Below, one piece after another: positions 18,649 to 27,401 of a DNA stretch of 64,000 nucleotides. Under the pieces are notes generated by a model that saw nothing but the letters and a program-made list of their open reading frames with translations, made no database searches and had not been told where the DNA came from. A program made the position numbers and the translations under genes. Location of the stretch: contig NZ_JAKUVC010000002.1 of NCBI RefSeq assembly GCF_026781265.1, forward strand, positions 186,001 to 250,000, in the 5' to 3' direction. This DNA is from Streptococcus sanguinis. Its GTDB lineage: Bacteria; Bacillota; Bacilli; Lactobacillales; Streptococcaceae. How positions within the stretch are numbered: position 1 is the stretch's first letter; every line of letters begins with the position of its first letter.

Positions 18649-18663
18649 TTGTGAAAAAATCAA
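18649..18663. promoter_or_regulatory. Rex half-site-like sequence upstream of rex
   Basis: TTGTGAAAAAATCAA carries a good left half of the Rex consensus TTGTGAAANNTTTCACAA and a poor right half. It lies about 40 bases upstream of rex, where autoregulation would be expected. Confidence 0.3.
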
Positions 18664-18735
18664 CTAATTAAGGGTGTTTGATTCACTAAAAAAGAAAAGA
18701 GTGAAAGTTTGAGTCATGCTATAAATTCGAAGTGC

Positions 18736-18957
18736 TTAGTTCTGGTAGGGAGTCAAGTCTAACTGGTACATCTGGCGATACAAGTCCCCAATTAGCCCTG
18801 TAAAAGGCAGTTGGTGCTCATTGTAAGTTATGGAAAGTACTTTGAGCGAGTCAGGAACTGTGACGCAGCCAGAGAAAGCGAGAAGAAATTCGTCGAAGTC
18901 TTCATAAGTGAGTGTTCGTTTTACCTTATATGAGTCCAAATAGATCAGTTCAACCAT
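18736..18957 (-). CDS. DUF4649 family protein
   Basis: A 73-residue small protein starting MVELIYLDSYKVKRTLTYED, matching DUF4649, a short streptococcal family with no known function. It is soluble, with no signal peptide and no catalytic motif. It lies between DUF1831 and rex, in the same orientation as the cysteine desulfurase group, with gaps of 116 and 124 bases on either side. Membership of that transcript is therefore uncertain. AAAGGA precedes the ATG. Confidence 0.83.
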   Translation of the reverse strand: MVELIYLDSYKVKRTLTYEDFDEFLLAFSGCVTVPDSLKVLSITYNEHQLPFTGLIGDLYRQMYQLDLTPYQN

Positions 18958-19050
18958 AGTTAATCCTTTCCTTGTGTTCGGTTGGTCATTTCTTCAAGTG
19001 CTCTAAGCAGAAGGCAAGCTCATTTGTTTTTTTAAGAGTCTAAATCAAAA

Positions 19051-19075
19051 AAGCAAAATTGCGAGAATCTTGCTT
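19051..19075 (-). terminator. Terminator after DUF1831
   Basis: AAGCAA and TTGCTT pair, with ATT/AAT inside, and on the minus strand the stem is followed by TTTTTTGA. It overlaps the DUF1831 stop codon. Confidence 0.6.
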
Positions 19076-19421
19076 ATTGTGGAGTCTTTTCAAAAATGTT
19101 TCTTTCAACCAGGCTATCCATCAAGAAATAAAATTTTTGCTGAATAATGTGATGGTCTTCTGATTTGAAAATATTGACCAAGCGCAGGCCTGATTTGTCA
19201 GTGATGTTGATTTTGAAGCCATTCAAATCTTTATTGACGATTATTTTCAGCAGAAAGCCATTTCCGCTGTTGGGAACAGATTCCAGCAGACGAGAGAGTT
19301 CATAGTTGCCAACCTTGCTTTCCGCGAAAGTATTGTCGCGCAAGGTAAATTTCTTGACATTTGGGTGAAGTGAATAGGTATATTCACAGTTTGTTAAGCT
19401 AACAGATGTTTGAAAGGCCAT
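19074..19421 (-). CDS. DUF1831 family protein
   Basis: A 115-residue protein of DUF1831, starting MAFQTSVSLTNCEYTYSLHP. The family is found in lactic acid bacteria, typically directly behind a NifS-like cysteine desulfurase, as here. The single base between the two genes implies tight co-translation. That position suggests a role linked to sulfur transfer or tRNA thiolation, but this is inference. It has no metal-binding Cys cluster, with only one Cys visible, and no membrane segment. Confidence 0.88.
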   Translation of the reverse strand: MAFQTSVSLTNCEYTYSLHPNVKKFTLRDNTFAESKVGNYELSRLLESVPNSGNGFLLKIIVNKDLNGFKINITDKSGLRLVNIFKSEDHHIIQQKFYFLMDSLVERNIFEKTPQ

Positions 19422-19422
19422 C

Positions 19423-20535
19423 TTATCCTCCTAAAATTTCTTTTAATTTCTTTGTAAATGATTGAATCTCTTGCAGAGTCGTTTGGTCCGAAGTACTGAT
19501 CCGAACGGACTCATGCAAGCGGTTGGAATCCTCGTCATACATAGCCTGCAAGACATGACTAGGTTGTATAGCTCCGGCAGTGCAGGCTGATCCTGTTGAA
19601 ATGGAAAATCCATTTAAATCCATTTGAAGTAGGAGCAGGTCATTTTTTTGATTGGGAAATCCCAAATTGATGACGTAAGGCAAGCTTGGCTGACTTTCAT
19701 TTAAGTAATAGTCAATGTCCGATAAGTCAGCAAGTAAGCTGTTTTTTAAGTCTTGCGCATGCTCTAGATTTTCCTCTAGATGTTCCATGCTCTCTGACAG
19801 AGCCGCCGCCATGCCTGTGATAGAGATTAGATTTTCAGTTCCGGCCCGGTGTTTTTCTTCCTGATCACCACCGTGCATGAAATTGTCAAAATCCATCTTC
19901 TTGGCATAAAGGAAGCCAACGCCTTTGGGGCCATGAAACTTATGAGCTGAAGCAGATAGAAAGTCAATCCCTAGCTCGTCAGGGTAAATGGGAAGTTTAC
20001 CAATTGCTTGGACAGCATCAACGTGAAAAGCAGCAGGATGTTCTTGCAGTAGTTCACCAATTTCCTTAATGGGGAGCATGGCACCCGTCTCGTTATTAAC
20101 TGCCATGACAGATACAAGAATAGTGTCAGGTCTAAGAGACTTCTTAATATCCTCAGCTCGAATCTGACCATCCACTGGCTGAACAAAAGTAGCTTCGAAG
20201 CCAAATTTATCTACTAAGTACTCTACCACTTCTAAGACAGCATGGTGCTCAATAGCACTGGTGACAATATGCTTCCCTCTGTTCTGGTGACGAAGGGCAT
20301 AGCCTTTGATAGCAGTATTATTGCTTTCAGTTCCGCCTGAAGTAAAAAGAATCTTATTGCTTTGAGTATGCAGAGCTTGAGCAATATCCTCACGCGCCTG
20401 TCTGAGCAGTTTACTAGCCTCTCGGCCATGGCTATGCGTACTGGATGGATTTCCAAAGACGGTCATCGTTTTGGTCATTGCTTGGATTGCAGCGGGCGAC
20501 AAAGCAGTTGTAGCAGCATTATCTAAATAAATCAC
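19423..20535 (-). CDS. Cysteine desulfurase, NifS/IscS family
   Basis: A pyridoxal-phosphate enzyme that takes sulfur from cysteine as a protein persulfide for Fe-S clusters or tRNA thiolation. The true start is GTG at 20535 (VIYLDNAATTALSPAA), 10 bases after the prs2 stop, with AAGG at the right distance; longer forms would overlap prs2. The PLP lysine is in SAHKFHGPKGVGFLY. The active Cys lies in STGSACTAG, a short-loop, group I pattern. At 370 residues it is normal. The chromosomal companion DUF1831 follows directly. Confidence 0.92.
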   Translation of the reverse strand: MIYLDNAATTALSPAAIQAMTKTMTVFGNPSSTHSHGREASKLLRQAREDIAQALHTQSNKILFTSGGTESNNTAIKGYALRHQNRGKHIVTSAIEHHAVLEVVEYLVDKFGFEATFVQPVDGQIRAEDIKKSLRPDTILVSVMAVNNETGAMLPIKEIGELLQEHPAAFHVDAVQAIGKLPIYPDELGIDFLSASAHKFHGPKGVGFLYAKKMDFDNFMHGGDQEEKHRAGTENLISITGMAAALSESMEHLEENLEHAQDLKNSLLADLSDIDYYLNESQPSLPYVINLGFPNQKNDLLLLQMDLNGFSISTGSACTAGAIQPSHVLQAMYDEDSNRLHESVRISTSDQTTLQEIQSFTKKLKEILGG

Positions 20536-20545
20536 TCCGGTTACC

Positions 20546-21502
20546 TTATTTCTTTTGATAGGCAAAGAGTGGGCTGACTGGTCTTCTTTCTTGGATACGG
20601 ACAATGGCATCACCAATCAGTTCACTTGCTGTAATATAGTGGAGATTCTTAGGTGTTTTTTCTTTGGTATCAACAGAGTCGGTCACAAGTATTTCTCTGA
20701 TAGGAGAATCATCCAGCAATTCCGCAGCTTTATCCGCAAAGAGACCATGACTGGATACAGCATAGATTTCGACTGCGCCTTCGCGACAGACAATTTTAGC
20801 TGCTTCAGAGAAAGTCCGACCGGTATTTAAAATGTCGTCAATCAGAATTGCTTTCTTACCTTCGACATCTCCGATGATATATCCTTCAGATCGACCCGCC
20901 TCATCTTCGCCATAATCAATGATAGCGATAGGGGCATCCAGATATTCTGCCAAATTGCGGGCGCGTTTAACACCAGAGTTTTTAGGACTGACGACAACGA
21001 CATCATCTCCCGTTAACCCCATATTGCAATAATGTTTAGCAAAGAGTGGGATAGTGAAGAGGTTATCGACTGGGATATCAAAGAAACCTTGGACCTGCAC
21101 GGCATGAAGATCCAGAGAAATCACGCGATCTACTCCAGCGCCGACAAGCATGTTGGCAACCAGTTTAGCTGTGATTGGCTCGCGAGGAGCAGCAGTTCGA
21201 TCCTGACGGGCATAACCAAAATAAGGCATCACAACATTAATCGTATTGGCACTTGCACGCTTGCAGGCATCCACCATAATCAAGAGTTCCATCAAGTGAT
21301 TATTGACAGGGAAGCTAGTAGACTGAATGATGTATATATCATAGCCACGGACACTTTCTTCAATGTTAATCTGAATCTCGCCGTCCGAGAATTGGCGGGA
21401 GGAAAGTTTTCCCAAAGGAACCCCAGCAGCCTCAGCGATTTTTTCAGCTATGGAATGATTGGAGTTGAGGGAAAAAAGCTTCATATTTTTTTTATCTGAC
21501 AT
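20546..21502 (-). CDS. prs2: Ribose-phosphate pyrophosphokinase (second PRPP synthase)
   Basis: Makes phosphoribosyl pyrophosphate from ribose 5-phosphate and ATP. At 318 residues it is full-length, with the catalytic flexible-loop region [17 protein letters not shown] and the ATP/Mg segment [16 protein letters not shown]. The PRPP loop reads [12 protein letters not shown] rather than the DDMIDTAGT of the main Prs. This marks it as the divergent second Prs common in streptococci. It heads the transcript carrying the cysteine desulfurase. The initial [20 protein letters not shown] matches that subgroup. Confidence 0.92.
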   Translation of the reverse strand: MSDKKNMKLFSLNSNHSIAEKIAEAAGVPLGKLSSRQFSDGEIQINIEESVRGYDIYIIQSTSFPVNNHLMELLIMVDACKRASANTINVVMPYFGYARQDRTAAPREPITAKLVANMLVGAGVDRVISLDLHAVQVQGFFDIPVDNLFTIPLFAKHYCNMGLTGDDVVVVSPKNSGVKRARNLAEYLDAPIAIIDYGEDEAGRSEGYIIGDVEGKKAILIDDILNTGRTFSEAAKIVCREGAVEIYAVSSHGLFADKAAELLDDSPIREILVTDSVDTKEKTPKNLHYITASELIGDAIVRIQERRPVSPLFAYQKK

Positions 21503-21638
21503 GAGTTGGACCGTCCTCTTTTTGTGTCATTTCTATAATCTAATGCTCCATGAAATTTATATTTCAATAGTCTTTAGATTGCTACCTTTTATTTTACCAA
21601 AAAAATTAGATTATTTCAGCTATTTTGTGGTCGTTGAT

Positions 21639-22202
21639 TTACAAGTTTTCAGAAAATCTTGCTATCTTGCTCTTACTAGGTTTGTAGTCGATGCAGTGCT
21701 GTTTTAGGAAGTTGAGGAAATTTTCTTTTCCTTTTTCGAAATCTTCAACTTCGACTTCGAGTTCGAAGTCTTTTTTGTCCAAGTAGTGGCTCTCATCCAA
21801 AGCAAATAGGCCGATTTTGTCTTCTTTTTCATAGCGGATAGTCTCTAGAGAACCTAGAATCTTCAAGTCTTGGATGGGAATTTCTTTTTGAAGCAGCGTC
21901 TCTAAAATCTCTCCCGCAGGAAATTCATTGTTCTGCAAAATGTTTTCGGTTTCTTCTGGTGTCAAGTTCTGATTGAGTTCCAAGGCTCCGACTTCTTGAG
22001 GAATCTTGAGCGTCAGCTCAGCTTCGCGATGGTTAAAAGTTCGTACTCGAAAAGCCATGTGGGCGTGTCGGATACTCTGCTGATCTGACTCGATGTAGTA
22101 GTTGGTCTGGCTAATAGGGGAAATATCAGCAAATAACTGGAGCAGACGGTCGTGCTCTTCTTTGGTCAGCATGGTTTTGAATTCAATTTCTAAGTGATTC
22201 AT
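21639..22202 (-). CDS. CYTH domain protein (triphosphatase family)
   Basis: A 187-residue CYTH protein; the family forms a beta-barrel tunnel that hydrolyses inorganic triphosphate or related nucleotides. The ExExK motif is visible at the start (LEIEFK), with further charged barrel strands (HMAFRVRTF, EAELTLKIP, FELEVEVEDF). I use the second ATG (MNHLEIEFK) because AAAGG is 9 bases from it and only 3 from the first. It is divergent from relQ, as in other streptococci, which hints at a nucleotide-signalling role but does not prove one. Confidence 0.88.
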   Translation of the reverse strand: MNHLEIEFKTMLTKEEHDRLLQLFADISPISQTNYYIESDQQSIRHAHMAFRVRTFNHREAELTLKIPQEVGALELNQNLTPEETENILQNNEFPAGEILETLLQKEIPIQDLKILGSLETIRYEKEDKIGLFALDESHYLDKKDFELEVEVEDFEKGKENFLNFLKQHCIDYKPSKSKIARFSENL

Positions 22203-22297
22203 TTTCATATCCTTTTCTTTTTTTTGAAAGCGATTTATGTTATAATAACAGTTGTGTTTATTTTATACAAAAAATAATGATATGACAAGGTAAGTGT

Positions 22298-22969
22298 ATG
22301 ACAATAGAATGGGAAGAGTTTCTAGACCCCTATATTCAAGCTGTTGGAGAGCTAAAAATTAAGCTGCGTGGAGTGCGAAAGCAATACCGCAAGCAGCAAC
22401 GCCATTCTCCGATTGAATTTGTGACCGGACGTGTCAAGCCGATTGAGAGCATTAAAGAAAAGATGATTCTGAGAGGCATTCGCGAGGAAAATATCGAGCA
22501 AGAGATGCAGGATATTGCAGGCTTACGAGTCATGGTCCAGTTTGTCGATGATGTGGATGAAGTTTTAGAAGTCTTGCGAAATCGGACTGATATGCGCATT
22601 GTGCAGGAGCGGGATTACATCAAAAACAAAAAAGCCAGTGGCTATCGGAGCTACCATGTGATTGTAGAGTATCCAGTTGATACGATTAATGGTCATAGGC
22701 TTATTCTGGCTGAGATTCAGATTCGCACCCTTTCGATGAATTTTTGGGCTACGATTGAGCATTCTTTAAATTACAAGTATAAAGGAGAATTTCCCGAGGA
22801 GATCAAGTGTCGCTTGGAAACGACAGCTAATCTTGCCTATCAGCTGGATGAGGAGATGGGAGAAATCCGTGATGCTATCCAGGAGGCGCAGGCTCTCTTT
22901 GATCCTCTTCACCGCAAGTTAAATGACGGTGTGGGAAATAGTGATGATACAGATGAAGAATACAGATAA
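22298..22969 (+). CDS. relQ: Small alarmone synthetase, GTP pyrophosphokinase
   Basis: Makes (p)ppGpp by moving pyrophosphate from ATP to GTP or GDP. The 223-residue single-domain synthetase lacks the hydrolase domain of RelA/SpoT. Visible motifs are [15 protein letters not shown] (about residues 68-82), [16 protein letters not shown], and [25 protein letters not shown] with the catalytic Glu. It matches the RelQ (YjbM) group and is followed by nadK and a RluD-like gene, the order conserved in Firmicutes. Its 3' end overlaps nadK by 17 bases, so the two are co-translated. Confidence 0.95.
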   Translation: MTIEWEEFLDPYIQAVGELKIKLRGVRKQYRKQQRHSPIEFVTGRVKPIESIKEKMILRGIREENIEQEMQDIAGLRVMVQFVDDVDEVLEVLRNRTDMRIVQERDYIKNKKASGYRSYHVIVEYPVDTINGHRLILAEIQIRTLSMNFWATIEHSLNYKYKGEFPEEIKCRLETTANLAYQLDEEMGEIRDAIQEAQALFDPLHRKLNDGVGNSDDTDEEYR

Positions 22970-23771
22970 AAAAATAGCGATTATCCGCAATCGGAAAAGA
23001 CAGAGTGAACAAGTCTATCAGGATTTGAAGCAGAAGCTGAAACAGAATGGCTTTATTTTAACTCCTAAGAATCCCGACATCGTGATTTCGGTGGGTGGTG
23101 ATGGCATGCTGCTATCAGCTTTTCATATGTATGAAGAACATCTGGATCGGGTCCGCTTTGTCGGTGTGCATACAGGGCATCTCGGCTTTTATACAGACTA
23201 CCGTGATTTTGAACTAGATAAGCTGGTAGAAAATCTCAAATTAGATACTGGTGCTCAGGTTTCTTATCCAATTTTAAATGTCAAAATCACTTTTGAAAAT
23301 GGTGATACACGCACTATTCGTGCTTTGAACGAAGCAACAATCAAGCGTTCGGATCGGACTATGGTAGCTGATGTCATTATCAATCGGGTTCATTTTGAGC
23401 GTTTCCGAGGAGATGGGATTTCCGTCTCTACTCCGACGGGCAGTACTGCCTATAACAAATCTCTAGGTGGAGCGGTATTGCATCCGACAATCGAAGCCTT
23501 GCAGGTGACAGAAATTGCCAGTCTCAACAATCGGGTTTATCGGACATTGGGTTCGTCTGTCATTGTTCCCAAAAAGGATAAGATTGAGCTGGTACCGACC
23601 CGCAGTGACTATCACACTATTGCGGTTGATAATCAGACTTTCTCTTTCAAAAACATTGTCCGTATTGAGTACCAGATTGACAATCACAAGATACATTTTG
23701 TGGCTTCGCCAAGCCATACCAGCTTTTGGAATCGTGTCAGAGACTCCTTTATTGGAGAGTGCCAGGAATGA
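22953..23771 (+). CDS. nadK: NAD kinase
   Basis: Phosphorylates NAD+ to NADP+ using ATP or polyphosphate. The start [20 protein letters not shown] at 22953 matches streptococcal homologues, and the longer frame would overlap relQ further. The GGDG motif is in [17 protein letters not shown] and the second conserved motif in [20 protein letters not shown]. At 272 residues it is normal. It overlaps relQ by 17 bases and the pseudouridine synthase by 4 (ATGA), so the three genes are translationally coupled. Confidence 0.95.
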   Translation: MKNTDKKIAIIRNRKRQSEQVYQDLKQKLKQNGFILTPKNPDIVISVGGDGMLLSAFHMYEEHLDRVRFVGVHTGHLGFYTDYRDFELDKLVENLKLDTGAQVSYPILNVKITFENGDTRTIRALNEATIKRSDRTMVADVIINRVHFERFRGDGISVSTPTGSTAYNKSLGGAVLHPTIEALQVTEIASLNNRVYRTLGSSVIVPKKDKIELVPTRSDYHTIAVDNQTFSFKNIVRIEYQIDNHKIHFVASPSHTSFWNRVRDSFIGECQE

Positions 23772-24655
23772 GGTTTGAGTTTATTGCTGATGAACATGTC
23801 AAGGTAAAGACCTTTTTGAAGCGACATGAAATTTCCAAAGGCCTCTTGGCTAAGATAAAATTTTCCGGCGGAAACATTCTTGTCAACCATCAGCCTCAGA
23901 ACGCTATTTATCTCTTGGATATTGGCGATAAAGTGACGATTGACATTCCTTCTGAAAAAGGATTTGAGAGTCTGAAAGCTGTTGATAAGGACTTGTCTGT
24001 CGTCTACGAGGATGAGCATTTCTTGGTTTTGGATAAACCGGCAGGGGTGGCCAGTATTCCCAGTGTTAATCATTCCAATACTATGGCAAACTTTGTTAAG
24101 GCTTACTATATTCGTCATGCCTATGAAAACCAGCAGGTGCATATCGTGACGCGTCTGGATAAGGATACAAGTGGGCTCATGCTCTTTGCCAAGCATGGCT
24201 ATGCTCATGCCAGATTGGACAAACAGTTGCAGAAGAAGCTGATAGAAAAGCGCTATTACGCTCTAGTTCGGGGGACTGGTGACTTAGAAGAGCAAGGTGA
24301 GATTATTGCTCCGATTGGACGCAATCCTGAGAGTATCATTACGAGGCGCGTGACAGAGGATGGCAAGTACGCTCATACCAGTTACAAGGTCATAGAGCGA
24401 TTTGGAGATGTCTATCTAGTGGATATTCATCTGCATACTGGGCGGACTCATCAAATTCGCGTTCATTTTTCACACATTGGCTTTCCGCTTTTGGGTGACG
24501 ACCTTTATGGAGGGAGTTTGGAACACGGAATAGAGCGCCAAGCTTTACATTGTCATTCTTTGAAATTTTATAATCCTTTTAGTAGTCAGGAAGTTGAGCG
24601 TGCCAGTCCTTTGCCAGAAGATTTTAAACAAGTTATTGAGAAATTAAAAGAATAA
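23768..24655 (+). CDS. RluD-family ribosomal large-subunit pseudouridine synthase
   Basis: Converts specific uridines of 23S rRNA to pseudouridine. An S4-like N-terminal domain ([20 protein letters not shown]) leads into the catalytic domain. The catalytic Asp is in [19 protein letters not shown], and [27 protein letters not shown] is the family signature. I start at 23768, where ATG overlaps the nadK stop; upstream in-frame codons lie inside nadK. It has 295 residues. It belongs to the RluD/RluA family, but which uridine it modifies cannot be read from sequence. Confidence 0.93.
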   Translation: MRFEFIADEHVKVKTFLKRHEISKGLLAKIKFSGGNILVNHQPQNAIYLLDIGDKVTIDIPSEKGFESLKAVDKDLSVVYEDEHFLVLDKPAGVASIPSVNHSNTMANFVKAYYIRHAYENQQVHIVTRLDKDTSGLMLFAKHGYAHARLDKQLQKKLIEKRYYALVRGTGDLEEQGEIIAPIGRNPESIITRRVTEDGKYAHTSYKVIERFGDVYLVDIHLHTGRTHQIRVHFSHIGFPLLGDDLYGGSLEHGIERQALHCHSLKFYNPFSSQEVERASPLPEDFKQVIEKLKE

Positions 24656-24678
24656 GAGATAAAGGAGTTTTAAGAAAC

Positions 24679-25656
24679 ATGAAAATTTTTGACTCAATTC
24701 GTGAAGCCTTGAAAGATAAGGAAGTAAAGATTGTCTTGCCAGAGGGTGAGGAGCCACGGATTTTGCAAGCAACTAAACGCTTGGTGAAAGAAACCGATAT
24801 TACACCAGTTCTTTTGGGGAATCCAGATAAAATCCGTATTTATCTGGAAATTGAGGGAGTAAAAGAAGGATATCAGGTTATTGATCCTTCAAACTGTTCT
24901 TGCTTTGAAGAACTGGTAGAAGCATTCGTTGAGCGTCGTAAAGGGAAAATCACTGCAGATGAAGCACGTCAGTTGCTAAAGGAAGACGTTAACTACTTTG
25001 GTGTTATGTTGGTTTATCTTGGTAAAGTCCAAGGAATGGTATCTGGCGCGATTCACTCTACAGCAGCGACTGTTCGACCGGCTCTTCAAATCATCAAGAC
25101 CCTGCCTTGGGTGTCTCGTACTTCAGGAGCCTTTCTCATGGTGCGTGATGACGAACGCTACATTTTCAGTGACTGTGCCATCAATATCGATCCAGATGCC
25201 AATGTTTTGGCGGAGATTGCTGTTAACTCAGCTTTGACAGCACAAATTTTCGGTATTGATCCCAAAGTTGCCATGCTCAGCTATTCGACCAAGGGCTCTG
25301 GTTTCGGTGAAAAGGTTGATAAGGTAGTGGAAGCGACTAAGCTGGCTCAGGAAATGCGTCCAGACTTGGCTATCGATGGTGAATTGCAGTTTGATGCAGC
25401 TTTCGTTCCTGCAACAGCTGAACTGAAAGCACCTGGCAGCCCTGTGGCTGGTCAAGCGACTGTCTTTGTCTTCCCAAGTATCGAAGCTGGGAATATTAGT
25501 TACAAAATGGCAGAGCGTTTAGGTGGCTTTTCAGCAGTAGGTCCTATCTTGCAGGGTCTTAACCACCCAGTTAATGATCTTTCTCGAGGCTGTAATGCGG
25601 ATGATGTTTATAAGCTGACTTTGATTACAGCCAGTCAGGCTGTTGGTCATTATTAA
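24679..25656 (+). CDS. pta: Phosphate acetyltransferase
   Basis: Interconverts acetyl-CoA and acetyl phosphate, supplying the acetate-kinase route to ATP. At 325 residues it is the short single-domain Pta. Visible signatures are the N-terminal VLPEGEEPRILQA, GMVSGAIHSTAATVRPALQI, the C-terminal VFVFPSIEAGNISYKMAERLGGFSAVGP and NHPVNDLSRGC. It follows the pseudouridine synthase by 23 bases with AAGGAG and is probably the last gene of the relQ transcript. It draws on acetyl-CoA of the kind made by the dehydrogenase complex at 51-56 kb. Confidence 0.96.
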   Translation: MKIFDSIREALKDKEVKIVLPEGEEPRILQATKRLVKETDITPVLLGNPDKIRIYLEIEGVKEGYQVIDPSNCSCFEELVEAFVERRKGKITADEARQLLKEDVNYFGVMLVYLGKVQGMVSGAIHSTAATVRPALQIIKTLPWVSRTSGAFLMVRDDERYIFSDCAINIDPDANVLAEIAVNSALTAQIFGIDPKVAMLSYSTKGSGFGEKVDKVVEATKLAQEMRPDLAIDGELQFDAAFVPATAELKAPGSPVAGQATVFVFPSIEAGNISYKMAERLGGFSAVGPILQGLNHPVNDLSRGCNADDVYKLTLITASQAVGHY

Positions 25657-25706
25657 ACGATAAGAAACAATTGGAGGGCATAAGCTCTTCAATTTTTCTT
25701 GTCTTA

Positions 25707-25715
25707 TGCTATACT
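25707..25715 (+). promoter_or_regulatory. Extended -10 promoter of mutY
   Basis: TGC-TATACT lies 7 bases before the ATG at 25722, with a weak -35 (CTTCAA). Transcription would start at or next to that ATG. Confidence 0.5.
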
Positions 25716-25721
25716 AGATTT

Positions 25722-26882
25722 ATGTTAGATTTGAAAGAATACGGAATTGAGATGTGGGAGGCAAATAAAATCGCCTCTTTTCGAGAGAAATTATTAACTT
25801 GGTATGATGAAAACAAACGTGATCTGCCTTGGCGTAGAACAAATAATCCTTATCATATCTGGGTTTCTGAGATTATGCTGCAGCAGACTCGGGTGGATAC
25901 GGTGATTCCTTACTATGAGCGCTTTCTTGACTGGTTTCCGACTGTAGCTGATTTAGCTCAGGCGCCAGAGGATAGACTGCTCAAGGCTTGGGAAGGGTTG
26001 GGCTATTATTCGCGGGTGCGAAATATGCAAAAAGCAGCTCAGCAGATAATGGCAGATTTCGCTGGAAAATTTCCTGCTAGCTATGAAGGAATTGCTAGCC
26101 TCAAAGGAATTGGACCTTATACTGCTGGTGCTATTGCTAGTATCGCTTTTGGACTAGTTGAGCCTGCGGTAGATGGCAATGTCATGCGGGTGCTGAGTCG
26201 ATTATTTGAAGTTGATTTAGATATTGGTCAACCTAGCAATCGTAAGGTCTTTCAGGCTATGATGGAGATTCTGATTGATCCAGACAGACCCGGAGATTTT
26301 AATCAAGCGCTGATGGATCTGGGGTCAGATATCGAAGCTCCTCTTAATCCTCATCCAGAAGACAGTCCTGTAAAGGAGTTCAGCACAGCTTATTTGAATG
26401 GAACAATGGATAAATATCCAATCAAAGCACCTAAAAAGAAGCCAGTTCCAGTCTATCTGCAAGGCTTGATTATCGAAAACGAAAAGGGACAGTTCTTGCT
26501 TGAAAAGAATGAGGCTGCTGGCTTATTATCAGGTTTTTGGCATTTTCCCTTGATTGAAATCGAGGAATTTCAAACTGAAAATCAGATGTCCCTCTTTGAG
26601 GTGGCAGAAAATCAGCCAAGTCTGGATCTGTCTCCTCAAGAAAGCTTTGAGCAGGATTATGATTTGATTGTTGATTGGCAGCAGCAGTCCTTTTCAAAAG
26701 TGCAGCATGTTTTCAGTCATCGCAAGTGGCATATCCAGCTGGTTTATGGCCGAGTTAAAGATAGTCAGCACGCAGCTGAGGGAGAGGTCTTGTGGCTTGA
26801 TCCGGAAGACTTTGGCAATTACCCCTTTGCCAAACCCCAGCAGAAGATGTGGGAGGCTTTTCAGGAAGTTAGAAATAAGTAA
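25722..26882 (+). CDS. mutY: A/G-specific adenine DNA glycosylase lacking the Fe-S cluster ligands
   Basis: MutY removes adenine paired with 8-oxoguanine. The 386-residue protein has Glu50 in SEIMLQQTRVD, the helix-hairpin-helix SLKGIGPYTAGAIASIAFG (126-144) and catalytic Asp151 in AVDGNVMRV. The C-terminal Nudix-like 8-oxoG-reading domain starts near residue 240 (PVPVYLQGLIIENEKGQF). The C-X6-C-X2-C-X5-C cluster site is present in register at residues 205, 212, 215 and 221 but reads Glu, Pro, Ser, Ser. It is a clusterless MutY of the kind known from lactic acid bacteria. The start at 25722 follows homologues; ATG at 25752 is an alternative. Confidence 0.93.
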   Translation: MLDLKEYGIEMWEANKIASFREKLLTWYDENKRDLPWRRTNNPYHIWVSEIMLQQTRVDTVIPYYERFLDWFPTVADLAQAPEDRLLKAWEGLGYYSRVRNMQKAAQQIMADFAGKFPASYEGIASLKGIGPYTAGAIASIAFGLVEPAVDGNVMRVLSRLFEVDLDIGQPSNRKVFQAMMEILIDPDRPGDFNQALMDLGSDIEAPLNPHPEDSPVKEFSTAYLNGTMDKYPIKAPKKKPVPVYLQGLIIENEKGQFLLEKNEAAGLLSGFWHFPLIEIEEFQTENQMSLFEVAENQPSLDLSPQESFEQDYDLIVDWQQQSFSKVQHVFSHRKWHIQLVYGRVKDSQHAAEGEVLWLDPEDFGNYPFAKPQQKMWEAFQEVRNK

Positions 26883-26915
26883 AAAAATCTGAGACTTTTT
26901 TGGTCTCAGATTTTT
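26883..26915. terminator. Bidirectional terminator between mutY and the thioredoxin-like gene
   Basis: AAAAATCTGAGAC and its exact complement GTCTCAGATTTTT form a 13-bp perfect stem with a 7-base loop, usable in both directions. Confidence 0.9.
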
Positions 26916-26929
26916 GAATTGAATCAATT

Positions 26930-27277
26930 TTATAAGTTTGCAAAAGCTTTAATCTCATCTGCAGTCATAGAAGAATCACACCGAACAGATACTTGGCCGT
27001 CTTGAACATGAACAAAACCAGGAACTGTCGGAATGCTGTATTCAGAGCGGAAGGCTTGCAGTTTCTCTAATTCGCTAGCTTCTTCGCTATTGATAAAGAA
27101 AATATACGCCTTGGTATCAGCGACCACGCCAGCAAGAGTAGCAGCGAATTTACGGCAGTAAGGGCAAGTTTTGCGACCTACGAAGAAAGTTGCTGTCTCT
27201 TTGTCAGCAATTGCTTGACGAGCTCGGTCTACAGTTGTGACTTCCAAGTCTTTAATATTTTGAGCAAATTGTTCCAT
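26930..27277 (-). CDS. Thioredoxin-like protein (bacteriocin transport accessory type)
   Basis: A 115-residue thioredoxin-fold protein with the redox motif CPYC in VGRKTCPYCRKFAATLAG (about residues 33-50) and the conserved cis-Pro in IPTVPGF. There is no signal peptide, so it acts in the cytosol. Such proteins are often annotated as bacteriocin transport accessory proteins or PedC-like, but no bacteriocin genes are nearby, so a general thiol-redox role is equally likely. It is a single-gene unit next to pgm in the same orientation. The gap to pgm holds a strong terminator, so it is not simply part of the pgm transcript. Confidence 0.85.
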   Translation of the reverse strand: MEQFAQNIKDLEVTTVDRARQAIADKETATFFVGRKTCPYCRKFAATLAGVVADTKAYIFFINSEEASELEKLQAFRSEYSIPTVPGFVHVQDGQVSVRCDSSMTADEIKAFANL

Positions 27278-27350
27278 AAATCATCCTCATTTCTTTTGAT
27301 AAAACTAGTATGCCATAAAAAGCAGAAAAATGCTTGATTTGGAAACGAAA

Positions 27351-27381
27351 AACCAGAGAATGTGAATTTCATTCTCTGGTT
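27351..27381 (-). terminator. Terminator after pgm
   Basis: AACCAGAGAATG and CATTCTCTGGTT form a 12-bp perfect stem with a 7-base loop. On the minus strand the arm runs into TTTTTCG. Confidence 0.88.
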
Positions 27382-27401
27382 GATTGGTTGATAGTGTTAT
27401 T

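Noticed and set aside
25722..26882. mutY as a pseudogene because of missing cysteines
   Set aside because: The frame is intact, catalytic residues are conserved, and clusterless MutY is a known functional group.
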